Source of the DNA: Dryocosmus kuriphilus
Lineage: Eukaryota; Arthropoda; Insecta; Hymenoptera; Cynipidae
NCBI GenBank assembly: GCA_038277395.1
Contig: CM076196.1
Location: 84,075,786 to 84,139,785 of the forward strand
Direction: 5' to 3'
Length of the DNA stretch: 64,000 nucleotides
The stretch's first letter is position 1, and every line of letters starts with the position of its first letter. The position numbers and the translations under genes were made by a program. Below, piece by piece: positions 45,387 through 57,138 of this stretch. A model generated the notes under the pieces. That model searched no databases and was not told the origin of the DNA. It was given only the letters and a program-made list of their open reading frames with translations.

Positions 45387-46294
45387 ATGAATCAGATTCA
45401 TAACATCTTCACTTTGAGCTCTATTTTCCAAGATCGCGAAAAAAAACCCTTCAGTGGTTACGCGATATCGAACTCATTCCAAGCACAAGATATTGCATTA
45501 AACATAAAAAGAACATGACCCTACACGAATCAGTATTTACCTGTGGTCAATTTAAATGCCAAAAAAAGGGCAAATACTCTCATAATGATACTGTAGCGGA
45601 AAATACGTGGTTTGAGCAATCTCACATTTCAGCAGCAGCCTGCATGTTAATTACATACAGCTTTGCTGTTAATTTAACCTTTGAACAAACCATTCGCGAA
45701 AGCAGTATAATTGAAGGTCAGCAGGTGTCCAGGGAAAGTGTTGCCGATCGCTTTTCCTTTTGTCGAGAAGTTTGTATGGTTGCTCTTGACCAACAGTTTG
45801 AAAATGAAGGTAAAATAGGAGGCGTGGGGGAAATTGTAGAAATCGATGAGTGTAAAATAGGACGTCGAAAGTACGAAAGAGGACGTGTGGTGGAAGGCTC
45901 TTGGATCTTGGGAATGATTCACAGGGGGCATCCTGAGAATTATCGATTGGAAATTTGCCCTGATAACAAAAGAGATGAAACAACCTTACTCTCTTTGATC
46001 CAGAAGCATATAGCAATTGGCACAGAAATCCAAACAGACTGCTGGAAAGGCTACTTAACTGTGAATCATTCTCAAGAGTTTGTGAATCAGGAAACTGGAG
46101 CGCACACACAAAATATAGAATCGTCCTGGCGTTGGATGCGACGCTCCCTATCACGGGGTGGAGTTCACAAAAACAACTTAGCAGACCATCTTTGCGAATT
46201 TTTGTGGCGGCGTCTGGTAAGAAAACTAAACGCAGATCCCTTTTCTCAGTTGATCACTGACATAAAAATTTGCTATCCTGGCAAAGGAAACTAA
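45387..46294 (+). CDS. Merlin transposase (ISXO2/IS1595-like DDE), one frameshift
   Basis: The main open frame 45515-46294 encodes 259 residues. A zinc-ribbon-like start (CGQFKC) leads into a DDE domain: VEIDECKIGRRKY (first Asp, about residue 108), IGTEIQTDCWKGY (second Asp) and THTQNIESSWRWMRRSL (third acid, Glu) in the order of ISXO2-like transposases, followed by a conserved HLCEFLWRRL. In frame sequence continues upstream of 45515 (LRDIELIPSTRYCIKHKKN), and the likely original start is the ATG at 45387; the two parts are out of frame because of a one-base change in an A8 run (45439-45446). All three catalytic residues are intact. It mobilises its element by cut and paste with 8-bp target duplications. 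Confidence 0.9.
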
Positions 46295-48216
46295 TTTTTT
46301 ACGTTCTTTTTTCGTTAAACGTTACTTTTTCTTACTTCTTCTTTCTTTTACTTAAGCGTTACTTTTCAAAAAATTAAATTTAAAAAAATGCAAAAAATAA
46401 ACTAAAATACAAAAAGCAAAAAAAAAACATGCACTTTAAAGACCAAGCTCCAACCTTCCCGTGGCAAAGTGCGTAAGTAGGCAATGCCGAAACTAATGGA
46501 GTCTTGTCAAAATGTACTTGTTGGAACATTATCCCATTTTTCTCGGAAAATACTGTTTTAAAGAGAAAAAGTATATAAAACATAAAAGATGTATTTTTAT
46601 GCTGGCTACAACTTTTGTTTAAAAGGTTTTTATATATTTTGTATATTTACTGAGATAAACATAAAAAACCATCAATTTTATGGGTTTTTTATGGTTTTCA
46701 CCATGAAAATAGCCTAGTCGCCAATTTTCACTATGATTTTCGTAATCAGCGCGTCAAAAATACGTAAGTATACGTAGTTTCAAATAAATCGGAGGTATCC
46801 GCTATTCGGAACTGCACCCTTATGATATATAATAGATGAGTTATTTTGGGGAAAAAATTGTATCACGCGTTTTATCAAAATTAAGAGAACTTTTATAAAT
46901 AATGAAAACAAGATATTAAAATAATAGTGCAAGATTTACAGCAAAATTATACATCGGTCCGAGGCTGTTTATTTCGATCATCACTAAAAAGTAAAAAAAG
47001 GCTGACGTTATTGTATGAAGATTTATTTTGTGAAGATGTAAATTATATATAAGAGAAATAAATAGCATTCAATGAAATAAAATCAATTCTTTTCAACGAC
47101 GATATTCATATAAATGTTATTTCATACATCTTTTTTAATGTAACACTGTAACAATATTTTTGATGTTTTTATAAGAAACCACTGTAAATCTTCATTATTA
47201 CTAATGAAATATAAATGTGTCTTTTTTTGTAATATAGAAAAAAACGTTTACATTCCATTAATAATTATAAAGCTTTCTAGATGTTACAAAATGTATCGTA
47301 TAAGACAAGGGAACCAAATGCAGATCAGAGGTTCAAAAGCGGATCGTTATATTGTTTTAACCGTATAAATTGATATAATTATTATAAAACCGTATTTTTT
47401 TATATGCTTGTGGTTTAAATTTTTAACTAAAAATTCCACAAAAATCGCTTCTATAATTATATCAATTTACGGTAAAAACAATTGTAATCCGCTTTTGGAC
47501 CCCGGATCCACACTTGGTTCTATTTTATCCATTGTCACGAAACTAGTATATAACAACTTTATATTTATATTATGTGATAGTGTTATATTTCTATTAGGTA
47601 ACAAAGTTACAATTTTGTTATGTATCACCGTTAAATGCGTTTGGATCACGTTCTGTAACGGGTACATAGATGTGTGATGTAATATTTATGTATCATAATT
47701 GATACGTATTTGCTATGTATTTAAGTTGCATATGTGTTGCATAACGGTTACAAATCTTTACATCGCTGTTACGAAGTTGTTACAAACCACTCAGAAACGT
47801 TGTACATAATACTGTTATGAAATTGTTACAGATCGAATACAGAACAAATTTATGTCGTCACATTGTTACAGATTTGTCATGGCAGTGTTACAGAACAAGA
47901 TTATACTTTATAAAATTGTTCCAGAATTGTTACAAAATTTTTTCTACATATAGCGCTGTTACATAACTGTTACAGATCTGTGACAGACAACTGTTTCCAT
48001 CTTTATAACAATATTATAGAACTGTGCTGTAAGCTTGTTACATAACTGTTACACTCAATCCAGGGACGATATTATTCGTCCCCTGGAGTAATCCTACTCT
48101 TAAACAATTACATAACATGTTCTTTTTTGTTACACAACCGTTCTATCACAGTTATATATCATTGTCCGCTGGAAAGGATAAATATCGTTGATTCATCTAT
48201 AATTTTTTTCCGTGTA

Positions 48217-48800
48217 CCGTTTCAACTATAACGCATCAGCTTTGTTTTTTATTTTAAATAAAAATGATACTAATTTCAGTTTACTGAGAACTCTTAAAAT
48301 GGATTCCCAATCAATTTTTAACTCATCCATCTTTGTTTCCAAATTTTTACAAAATGTCTAGTAAAATTCTGTTTTTAGAGCTTTCATTAATTGAAATTTT
48401 CTACCTCACTTAAAGGAATATTTTTATCAATTTTAAAATTATTTTCACAATTTTATGGCAGAGTATACAGATCACTCGAGTAGAAATTTCTAGAAAGAAA
48501 GAAAAGTTTGATTTATTATACACGAAGTATATTTTTTAGAATAAATAATGCTTATGGAATAAAACTACAGACGAAAGAAAAACGCAGAAATTATTAAACT
48601 TTAAAAAAATCAAAACCTTCTCAATAATTTGTTTAAAACTTTGGTTGCCGATTTTTCTGCAATTTATTTCGTGAGGTTCAAGTAACCAAAATCAAATTAT
48701 CTCATCATTGTATTACGTTCAAAGAAAATCATTTTTAAATGTTGCATTATGTGTAAGTTTTATCAGAAGATAAGAAGATGAAAAAATTGGCGAATATAAG
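48217..48800. other. AT-rich non-coding stretch
   Basis: No recognisable feature. Confidence 0.4.
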
Positions 48801-48804
48801 AGTG

Positions 48805-49860
48805 TTTGGCTGAACTTCCGAAAACGCGATACCTCGGATTTCTTTGAAACTTAGTATACTCATGTAATTTGACTCGCTACGAATGCGACATTCAAAATCG
48901 GCGCAAATAACATCTTCAAGATCAAAACTTCAGAAAACTATGAAATTTCATGTTTTTGTGTTTTTTCAGTCAGTAGATAAAATTGACAAAAACTCCACAG
49001 ATAAAACTTGTAGTCCATCGAAAAATACACATTTTATATTCAGCACATTTTTGCTTTACGACTGAAAGCTTTCGAGAAAATTGTTGATGAATATGGATTG
49101 GTGTGCGTACGGCGGGAAGGCATCTCTGTGACTGGTCAGAGAAATACTTTCAATCACACCCCGAAATCTTTCCAACGTTTTGCGGGTGACGGGACAGCAT
49201 CCATGTGACTGGTCACAAAGACACTTAAAGTCGCACCCCTACCCCTTTCCAGAGTTTTTCGGGGGGGGGGGGGGGGGGGGGGGTACCCCTGTGTCTGGTC
49301 GCAGAAATACTTTTAGTCACACCCCTACCCCTTTCCAGCGTTTTGCGGAGAGCGGGAAGGCACTCCTGTGACTGGTCACAGAAATACTTGAAGTCGCACC
49401 CCTACCCTTTTCCAGTGTTTTGCGGGGGGTGGGACAGTACCCCTGTGTCTGGTCGCAGAAATACTTTTAGTCACACTCCTACCCCTTTCCAACATTTCGC
49501 GGGGGGCAGGAAGACTCCCTGTGACTGGTCATAGAAATATACGTTATATACGCAAACCATATTCATCGTCCATTTTCTCGAAAAATACTCTTAGAGAAAA
49601 AATATACTAAACTAAGAATGTGTATTTTTCGAAGGTCTGCAATTCTTGTTTGATTATTTTTGGTCAATTTTACGTTATTTACTGAAATAAATGCAAAAAA
49701 TATGAAATTTTTTAGTTATTTCAAGTGTTGACCTTGAAGATGTCATTTGCGCCAATTTTAGTGGCCATATTCGTAATAAGCGAGTGAAATTACATGGGTG
49801 AACCAAGTCTTGAAGCAATATAAGGTATTTAGCACGTTTATCCGAGTCCTTTTCCATGGG
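48805..49860. mobile_element. non-autonomous relative of the Merlin element with its own minisatellite
   Basis: The inverted arms (about 48805-49070 and 49560-49860) are clearly related to the Merlin terminal repeats: TTCCGAAAACGCGATACCTCGG against TTCCGAATAGCGGATACCTCCG, followed by the shared TTTGAAAC, TGTAATTTGACTCGCT and TCGGCGC landmarks. No transposase is present. Outer ends and target duplication are blurred, so it is older than the copy at 44300. Confidence 0.8.
49107..49545. repeat. minisatellite, about 78 bp x 6, with poly-G
   Basis: CTGTGACTGGTCACAGAAATACTT and its CTGTGTCTGGTCGCAG variant recur near 49124, 49202, 49289, 49367, 49443 and 49519; each unit includes CACCCCTACCCCTTTCCAG and TTTTGCGGGGGG. 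A G run at 49261-49283 sits in one unit. The unit is recognisably homologous to the reverse complement of the Merlin minisatellite unit. Confidence 0.88.
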
Positions 49861-50533
49861 TAAATGGTATCTGAAAATTGTTGCTCAACTTTTTCATACA
49901 GAATTTAGTTGGTTTGAACTATACATACGCATGAGGCTCGGCATGAGGTTAAACTTTTATTCATTAAGTTTAGAGTTTAAAAAGTTTAATTGAAAAAACA
50001 CAGATCTCGAGGTAAATGTTCGGATTTAAAAGAAATATTGTAGAAAATTTACAGAAAATGTGTTTGCCTATTTCTTAGGACTTGCGATTTTTTTTGACTT
50101 GGAAATGTTAATCCAATGCCGGGAGTTAAAAATATGAAATATGTTTTTTTACAACTCGAGTATCGAAAAGTCGATTTTCGACGTCTGCAGAGCATGGCGA
50201 ATTTGGCCGATTACATGTTGCTTCCTCAAGAGTGAGGAAAACAATCTTCGGGTTATATTACTCAACCCAAATGAGTGAGGAAAAATCATCGGGTGTATTC
50301 GTGTCAAAGCGTAGCATATCGATGTACGATTCCCGCGCGCTCGCTTGTTCGTAGCTACGTTCACACCAATTTACACATTCAAAATGGCGTCTACGTCAAA
50401 ACACAGAGACGAAATGTTCGGTGATTCGGTGAAGAGGAGGACTATCTTATTTTTAGAAACAGGTATCGTTTCGTATTCTCGCTCATGCTCTTCATACGTC
50501 GAAAATCAAATTTTCGATACACTCGTTGTGAAA
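49861..50533. other. non-coding stretch
   Basis: No gene recognised; 50160-50420 is of moderate complexity. ORF 50345-50749 runs through the palindrome and has no domain. Confidence 0.35.
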
Positions 50534-50679
50534 AGTAGTATGCACAACTCGATGAGAATTGACATATTTACCAGGGACCTGAAGTTGACGGCCGAAGGCT
50601 CGATTCATATGGCCTTCGGCCGTCAACTTCAGGTCCCTGGTAAATATGTCAATTCTCAACTTGTTGTGCAATGTACTAT
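50534..50679. repeat. long perfect palindrome (46-bp arms, 12-nt loop)
   Basis: The arms 50554-50599 and 50612-50657 are exact reverse complements. Imperfect pairing extends about 20 bp further on each side (AGTAGTATGCACAAC against GTTGTGCAATGTACT). A transcript would form a very stable hairpin. No TIR-type ends are seen. Confidence 0.92.
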
Positions 50680-50759
50680 TAATTGGTTTTATTTATTTCG
50701 ATCGATTTTGTTTACAAATATGAAAATTAAAAATAATTATAACCAGTAAACAAGGTCCT

Positions 50760-51005
50760 AAACAAAAAAAGATACTCTTGAATCAATGGGCCATACTATC
50801 GTCCTCGTTCGAAAGCAGATGCTGATTCAAATGTACCTATATACATGCTATAGAATTCACAGCATCTCTGTTGAACCATAGCATCTATGTTTGATTCAAA
50901 AGAGATGCTATGAATTCTATAGTATATAAATTTGAAACAAGAAGATCTGCTTTCGAACGAGGACGATGTGTGCGACTCATTGATTCGAGAGTATTTTTTT
51001 CTCAG
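50760..51005. mobile_element. palindromic MITE (arms of about 105 bp)
   Basis: AAAAAGATACTCTTGAATCAATG and ATCGTCCTCGTTCGAAAGCAGA on the left are mirrored by TCTGCTTTCGAACGAGGACGAT and CATTGATTCGAGAGTATTTTT on the right. The inner part continues with CATAGCATCT/AGATGCTATG. It abuts the next MITE directly. Confidence 0.82.
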
Positions 51006-51009
51006 TGTA

Positions 51010-51158
51010 CACGGAAAAAGAAAGAGCATTGAATCAAGAAAACGCGTTTACTTGATTTACTTGATTCAAATTAAATTTTCTTGGATCAAGAAAATGACGA
51101 ATACGCATACGGACAAGTAAACGCGTTTTCTTGGTTTAATGCTAATTCCTTTTCTGTG
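51010..51158. mobile_element. short MITE with CACGGAAAAAG ends and TA duplication
   Basis: Arms of about 45 bp: CACGGAAAAAGAAAGAGCATT and AAGAAAACGCGTTTACTTG on the left are mirrored by CAAGTAAACGCGTTTTCTTGG and AATGCTAATTCCTTTTCTGTG. TA on both sides (51008-51009, 51159-51160). Its end type matches the large element at 42415-48214. Confidence 0.85.
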
Positions 51159-51160
51159 TA

Positions 51161-53559
51161 GCTTTTTTTTTTATTTAAAGCGTTATTTTTGCTCTGGAAA
51201 TTAAAAATACGAAACACTATTAATGTTAAATATATATCATGATATGTCTATTATAAGAATATAATTAATTCGTACTGTCTACAGTTATGGAATTTTCCAT
51301 AAAACTAACACATTTACAGCTCGTTCGGGGCTAGAGTTACTGAAAATTCCGTACTCTAGCCCCAGCGCTACGCTTACGATTACGGAAAATTCAATAACGG
51401 TAGACAGGGATTAATTAACTAGTAAGAAAAGATTGCTTTAACACTTTTTTGAATAAAACCCAAAAAGAGGAATAATTACTTTACACGGGCTAAGTATTCC
51501 CCCAATTTTTATTCTATACAATTCGGTGGAACTTCTTTTTTTTAATTAGCCCTTTAGAACATTTTCGAAATAAAGTCTAGAAGATACATTAACAATTAAA
51601 CAAAATTCAAGTAGGTAGAAATTTCAATTTTCGAGAAAGCGCGAAACAAAAAAAATCTCATTAAAAAAGGGAATAATTACTCTGGTTTAGAGTATGCGTG
51701 TGGATTGATTGTTAATACGCTTTATTTAATCAAAGCGAAATTTGAAAATTTAATAAAGTAACGAATATTAACACAATTACAGCAACAGTAAGTTTCAATG
51801 TAAATACAATAATTTCAGTTGCTCAAGGGCATTGCAGTTGCGTTAAATTTTAGAATATAAGGGTTCCATTCATGAGAATGAATGCTCGTAAACGAGGAGA
51901 TCGAAACCGGGTGTTTATAACTTTCTATCTTGTCGTAAAGTCCGCCTTGCAGCCACGCGGACTTACATACATCCTCGCTGGACCAGAATTGCGTTTTACT
52001 TGTGAGAAAGAAAGAGAGAAGATTAGGGACCGCAAGACGAGCAAGGGTTCGAGAAGTTTTGGTTCTCCAGAGTTTAGGCGCCTGAAAACAGGCGCTTCGT
52101 TGGTTATTGCTCGTTCGTCGACTACTTCTCGGCCCTTTCGTTTCTAAGGTAATTCACCTGCACTTTTCGCATCGTTATGGCTCTATTCATACTACCGTAT
52201 AAGAGAAAATCTTCTTTTTCAGCAAGAGTATTTAGTTTCGCAAATTACGATATTTCTTTTTCCTTAAATAAAACAATTATTACTGATACAATTATTGATA
52301 CAAAAAATTGAAATTACAGGGGGTGCTTAACCTCATAAAGGAAACTTAACTGCATTTATATGGTCGCCCAGTACCATTTTGATGCTTGGTCAAAACTTTC
52401 CCTTTCATACAAAAACATGTAATTATTTTCTATTGAAAATAAAATTAGATAAAACGACCTGATTTTATTTGTCAGATTTACATTCTATAATTGCTTAAAA
52501 TTGCACTAACTACTCTAAAAAGACGTTTTTTTTTTTTGCTATATTTAAATAGGATTTAGATATTTTATTTTATTGTTTTGTAAAAGAGTATGGCCATTAC
52601 TACTACCAACGACGAAATAAGTTGAGAAGGAAAGTTTGATCGATTCCATTCACCTCTTTCCTGTTTCGAACTTCACTCTGTAATTGTATGTTACAAGTCA
52701 ACAAGTTTGACGTTGAAATTGCGAAATCGATTGTGACTCCTAACTGACGCAGTTTACAATGCGTGTATTATCATAAAAAAAATACATTATATTCTCGTGT
52801 CTTTAAATAATTATTTCATGCTTTGCATTTAACATGGTTTATTTAACATATATAAAAGGAAGAAATATAATTAAATGAAACGATAAGTCATAAGTTAAAC
52901 ACACTTTGAATAATGAATTCAACTAATGAATTATACAATTAAATTATGAAATTTAATTAAGGCTCCACTTATATAAATCCTTTGCTTGCTGAAGTATGTC
53001 ATAACTTTTCGTGATTCATATACATTATGAACGAAATTCCCAAAGCATTAATTTTTCATGAGTCGCACACATTTCTATTCTTTTGCATATCATCAAAATA
53101 TGAAAGATCAAAATTGCAGTATCTAAATATGTATTCTACCGAGGAATATGATTCAAAAGCCAAAACTTCAGCAAGTATCAAGCTTCTCTTTCGCGGTTGC
53201 GACTTTGTTTTTTTCAGATAAATTTTGTAATTACAGATAATTCTGCAGTCTATATGTAATTGCAGCAAGAAATCTTGTTCTGATGGAAATTATATGCAAT
53301 TATTGTTACTGATGGCGATGCTTAATTGGAAAAAGTGTTTAACATATGCTTAGGTGTCGATATATATGTACAACGACGTTTTTAAACAGCAACAGCTTTA
53401 ACATATCCTTAGATCTGCTGATTATTTATTACCAGTGCAGAAAATATACATAACCATTTTAAAATGACGCAAGTATGTTCGAAAACTGTTTTTGTTTAGG
53501 GAATTCCACACTTAAGGGACACCTTGTAGAGTTACATAGATGAAATTATGTGAGAGGAT
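51161..53559. other. non-coding stretch with a GC-richer island at 52000-52150
   Basis: No gene recognised. Around 51290-51410 an imperfect inverted repeat (GTACTGTCTACAGTTATGGAATTTTCC against GGAAAATTCAATAACGGTAGACAG) suggests a further decayed MITE. The island near 52000-52150 carries a 91-codon open frame (51872-52147) without domain resemblance and may be regulatory. Confidence 0.35.
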
Positions 53560-53860
53560 ATTTTTCAGAACATGGCCATCGAGAAGTCAGAAAGCCGAGA
53601 GGCCAGGGCCCGCAGGTACGATCCGAGCAAGCTCTCAAGTGGAAGACCCGAAGACGGGTTCGTTACGAGGCCATAAACGTGCGTTAAAGACCATAAGGAT
53701 GCGAGCAGCTTAATCACTTAAGAACTAATCGGGCCAAAACTCGCGGAACACAAACCTCAGTCTGCTCGTACTATCCAGAGCGTATCATTGACCCTTTCGC
53801 GAAAAATCATTTCGTCTGCCTACAACAAAAGCCCTCGAGTCATCCGTTCCTTGAAACCTG
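53560..53860. promoter_or_regulatory. non-repetitive GC-richer island, candidate enhancer
   Basis: High-complexity stretch containing GGCCATAAACGTGCG (CATAAA Hox-type core and ACGTG bHLH-PAS-type core) and ACCATAAGG. No reading frame of note. Role inferred from composition and position only. Confidence 0.25.
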
Positions 53861-54502
53861 ATATTTTTGATTTTGTGGTTTCAAATACCACTTTAACGTC
53901 TTCAAAGAAAATGATGACTCTTGTGGTTTCCAAATAAAAACTTATAACACTATAGCCTTTATACAGGGTGGCCACTGGACCAGGAAAACGGGCAAATGAC
54001 AGAAAAATAACAGCGAGTTTTTTTCTGAAAGGAAATTTTTTTACTTCTTAGTTTTAGTTACAACCCTATCCAATGACTCTGAAATGTGATATTGAATAAG
54101 TTCGTTTTGAAATTCCTCAAAGTGGCTACATTTCCACTGGAAAACCTCAAAGTTTTAAACATTTCTGATTTTAAATTATGGTGTTTTATAAAGAAATTGT
54201 AAGATCATTTTTTTCAAGGGCTGAGATTGACAGCTTTAATTCTTAAGTTTCTAAACCTTTAATTTTTTGATTCGAAAAGTTCACAATTTGAAAATTTACA
54301 ATATTTCGAAACTGCTTATTTAAAATACAATACTTTGAGATTAAAATATACAAAATTGTTTGGCATCAAATCTGAACCTTTTAAAATTGTATATACTAGA
54401 AATCAAGGCTAAAATAGTTTTAAAATCTTAATTAAAAAAATGCTTTTTTGAACACTTATGTAGATTTAACAACTCACTTAACAAATATATTTAAAATAAA
54501 CT
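53861..54502. other. AT-rich non-coding stretch
   Basis: No recognisable feature. Confidence 0.4.
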
Positions 54503-54756
54503 CAGTGGGCACGAATGTCCCAAGACGTTTTTAGGACGTCCTAAAAACGTCCTAAGTCAGGCCAAGTTACGTCCTAAAAACATACAATGTTCTAAAGACG
54601 TTTTTAGGACGTATTTGGAACATTGGATGTTTTTTGGATATTTTTTGTCCTGACTTCGAACGTTCTTTTGGCCGTTCTAAAAACGTCTTTTAAATTTTAC
54701 ATCCTAAAAACGTTTTTAGGACGTTCTAAAAACGTCTTGAAATTTTGTGCCCGCTG
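54503..54756. mobile_element. MITE made of CTAAAAACGTC motifs
   Basis: CAGTGGGCACGAATG at the left mirrors TTTTGTGCCCGCTG at the right. Between them TTTTTAGGACGT and ACGTCCTAAAAAC copies are repeated at least ten times in both orientations. No coding capacity. Confidence 0.75.
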
Positions 54757-54836
54757 GTAAGACATTGAAAGCACTAATAGTCAAAATTCTCGTAGTTTAA
54801 ATTACAGAAAATTCAATAATTTCATCTCATATATTA

Positions 54837-54954
54837 AGAGCCGATTTCACCAAAAATAATAATCAAGGATTAACTCCCTCACCGGCCAATCACGAGCGGT
54901 TAAACTGAGTTAATCATTGATTAACTTTTTTACCAGAGTTGGTGAAATAGGCCC
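54837..54954. mobile_element. short MITE with GGGCCTATTTCACCAA-type ends, TA-flanked
   Basis: AGAGCCGATTTCACCAA at the left and, as reverse complement, GGGCCTATTTCACCAA at the right; TA on both sides (54835-54836, 54955-54956). The inner parts ATCAAGGATTAACT and AGTTAATCATTGATTAA are also inverted. Confidence 0.75.
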
Positions 54955-54956
54955 TA

Positions 54957-55753
54957 AAAATTGAACACCTTAATAGTTGAGCAACTTCAAGTTTAAGCCT
55001 TCAATATTGAAAAAATTGAATTTGCAAGAATCTGAAATATTGAATTTGCAATATTTTTAAAGTGAACCCACTTTAAGATTCTATAGACATACTTCAAATC
55101 ATGTGCAAAATAAAAGAAATTTAATTTGAAAGTATTGAATAATTTTAGATTAGAACATTCAAAATTGTTTGGGTTTAAACTTAACTTTAAATCATTCGAA
55201 AATTTGAAATTAAAAGCGCTTCAAGTTTTACACTTCTAACTGAAATATTAAAAATTTTCTGGTTTAAAATTGCAAAATTTCCTATTAAAAGTCTAAACAG
55301 TTACATTATTGAATTGAAAACGTAAAAAATTGAATAATTTTAGATGTAAAACTTAAAATTGAAAAAATTACAATTCTCAAACTTGTACGATTTCAAAGTA
55401 GAAGTCTCAATAGATAAACAATTTTCAGCGGTTCTTTTTTCCATCGATCGAATTTGGATGGTCGTAAACGTAAAAGTGTTCAATTTTGAATTTTTTTTTC
55501 ATTTTGAATAAACTCGATTTCGGATTATTCAATTTGAATTATTATTTTCCTGATAGCGATGACTCGAAATAAAAATTGCTCAACTTTCATGGCTCCCATT
55601 TTGGAATTCTAAAATTTAAAATATTTTTTATTTCAAAATTATCTGATTTTGAAAGTTTCGAATCTATACAATATAGAATGTTTGAGTCTAAAATTTTTCA
55701 ATTTTAAACGTTTAATTGGAAATTTTAAACGTTTCATGTTTGAATTTTTGGAA
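54957..55753. other. AT-rich non-coding stretch
   Basis: Runs of TTGAAAATT/AATTTTCAA variants, perhaps a decayed simple repeat. No gene. Confidence 0.4.
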
Positions 55754-55755
55754 TA

Positions 55756-57138
55756 GGGGAGAGTCGCCTATGGTGGCGGGCTTTGAATTAAATGTCCTAT
55801 AAATTATAATTGAAATGTGATTTTGATGTGTTTGTGTTTTTAAGGTGAGGCTCACATTATCACAGAACATATATTATTACTCAAAGCCGTTTTCTAACTT
55901 CGTCATTATTTGATATTTAATTAATTCATGGATGTTGCATTTCGACTGGTAGGGTGCGACCCATACGCTGGGGTACGGTGGACGTAATATTACTGCCGGT
56001 TTATTTCAACTATGTGAACATTTTAGAAAAAAAGTATACAATATAATAATTCTTGAGAGTGTAATGTAATGAAGAAAAATTACTCGAGACATGTTCAACA
56101 CTAAATAAATGTTTTCTTGTCAGTCAAAGTAAAATCTGTATCAAAACCCAGTTAACATATAACCTGTTACTCCCTGAACATTTTATTATTCGTGTAGAAA
56201 TCGGCAATTTTCTTCAATAGATGTTACGTTATTATTATGTTAATTATTTTTAATAAATTTAGAGCATTTATGGAACCAGGTTAGGATATCAGAAGTTTAA
56301 AAACATACTTTACCTATTAAAACATAACTTTGTCATGCTTCAAGTGTTTTAAAATATGCTGTAAGTACTTTATTTCTGCCGAAGACTTTTCCATTTGATC
56401 CGCCAAAACTATTTTTTCATACAATTACTCTGCTTCATTACAGCACCATCCTAAAAATGCTATTTCATGTAACAAATTTGTAAAAAAAATCTACAAACAC
56501 GGGCGTTATTCACAGTAAGAACAGGAGTGTTAATTAGAATCAATTTTCGGGTGCAAAAGGAGGTGCAACAAAGAGGAATTATTGCGGTGTGAGATTCATT
56601 TACTTTCGAAAATGTGTCCAAAGAAATCTAATTATTTCGTCCAAAAGATCCAGTTGTGTTCAGCTTTGTTGACAGGTTCAAAGTTATTGTAATTTAATAA
56701 CGAACATATTGAATGAATAAACTCAAGTTTTAAAGACTTTGTGTCATTTGAAATGATACGAAGGCTTTTTGGTAAACATCATTTGTAGGTTATTGGTGTG
56801 TTTGTAAACATAAAAGCACATTCACATGTGAAAATGTGTTCAAAATTATTTACTCCAAAAGGTCCAATTTTGTTGATAGATTGGCTCGAAAAGAAACAAA
56901 TTTCAACTATTTTTTGTCAAAGTGAGGTTATCTCAACATTTAGTATCGAGAAAACTTGAAAGTCAAAAATTCTAATATTGGAATAAGATGCGCGCGCATG
57001 TCTTGATTAACGCCTGATTCTGGCAGATTCTAAAGGAACCAACTTTTCAATAGAGCCGCAACAGCATAGAACGTCTAGTTTTTTCTGTGTTTGTACTATC
57101 CACCGTGCCCCGTACCGCCCCCATAGCCGACTCTTCCT
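55756..57138. mobile_element. non-autonomous TIR element with GGGGAGAGTCG ends, TA-flanked
   Basis: GGGGAGAGTCGCCTATGGTGGCGG at the left mirrors CCGCCCCCATAGCCGACTCTTCCT at the right. TA on both sides (55754-55755, 57139-57140). Further GGGTACGGTGGAC and GTCCACCGTACC-type motifs lie inside both ends (55970, 57095-57115). The 1.4-kb interior is AT-rich and not coding. Confidence 0.8.

Larger units (their letters stand above)
44300..46819 (+). mobile_element. Merlin DNA transposon, nearly complete
   Basis: Terminal repeats of about 270 bp (44300-44575 and 46550-46819) both contain AGTTCCGAATAGCGGATACC at the outer ends. The 8-bp duplication TTATGATA is perfect on both sides (44292-44299, 46820-46827), as expected for Merlin. 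Between them lie a poly-C tract (44622-44639), a minisatellite (44735-45140) and a transposase gene with one frameshift. The perfect target duplication indicates a fairly recent insertion. Confidence 0.93.
42415..48214. mobile_element. TIR element with CACGGAAAAAA ends, split by a Merlin transposon
   Basis: CACGGAAAAAATATAT at the left and TTTTTTCCGTG at the right are each flanked by TA (42413-42414, 48215-48216). Both halves are dominated by repeats containing GTTACAGAACTGTTAC-like motifs (42990-43690 and 47520-48180). Without the 2.5-kb Merlin inside, it would be about 3.3 kb. No transposase remains. The short MITE at 51010-51158 has the same type of end. Confidence 0.65.

Noticed and set aside
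45669..46154. 161-codon minus-strand open frame
   Set aside because: Antisense shadow of the Merlin transposase, which has clear DDE motifs on the plus strand.
49180..49534. Two 63-codon open frames in the second minisatellite
   Set aside because: Repeat translations with the same period as the array.
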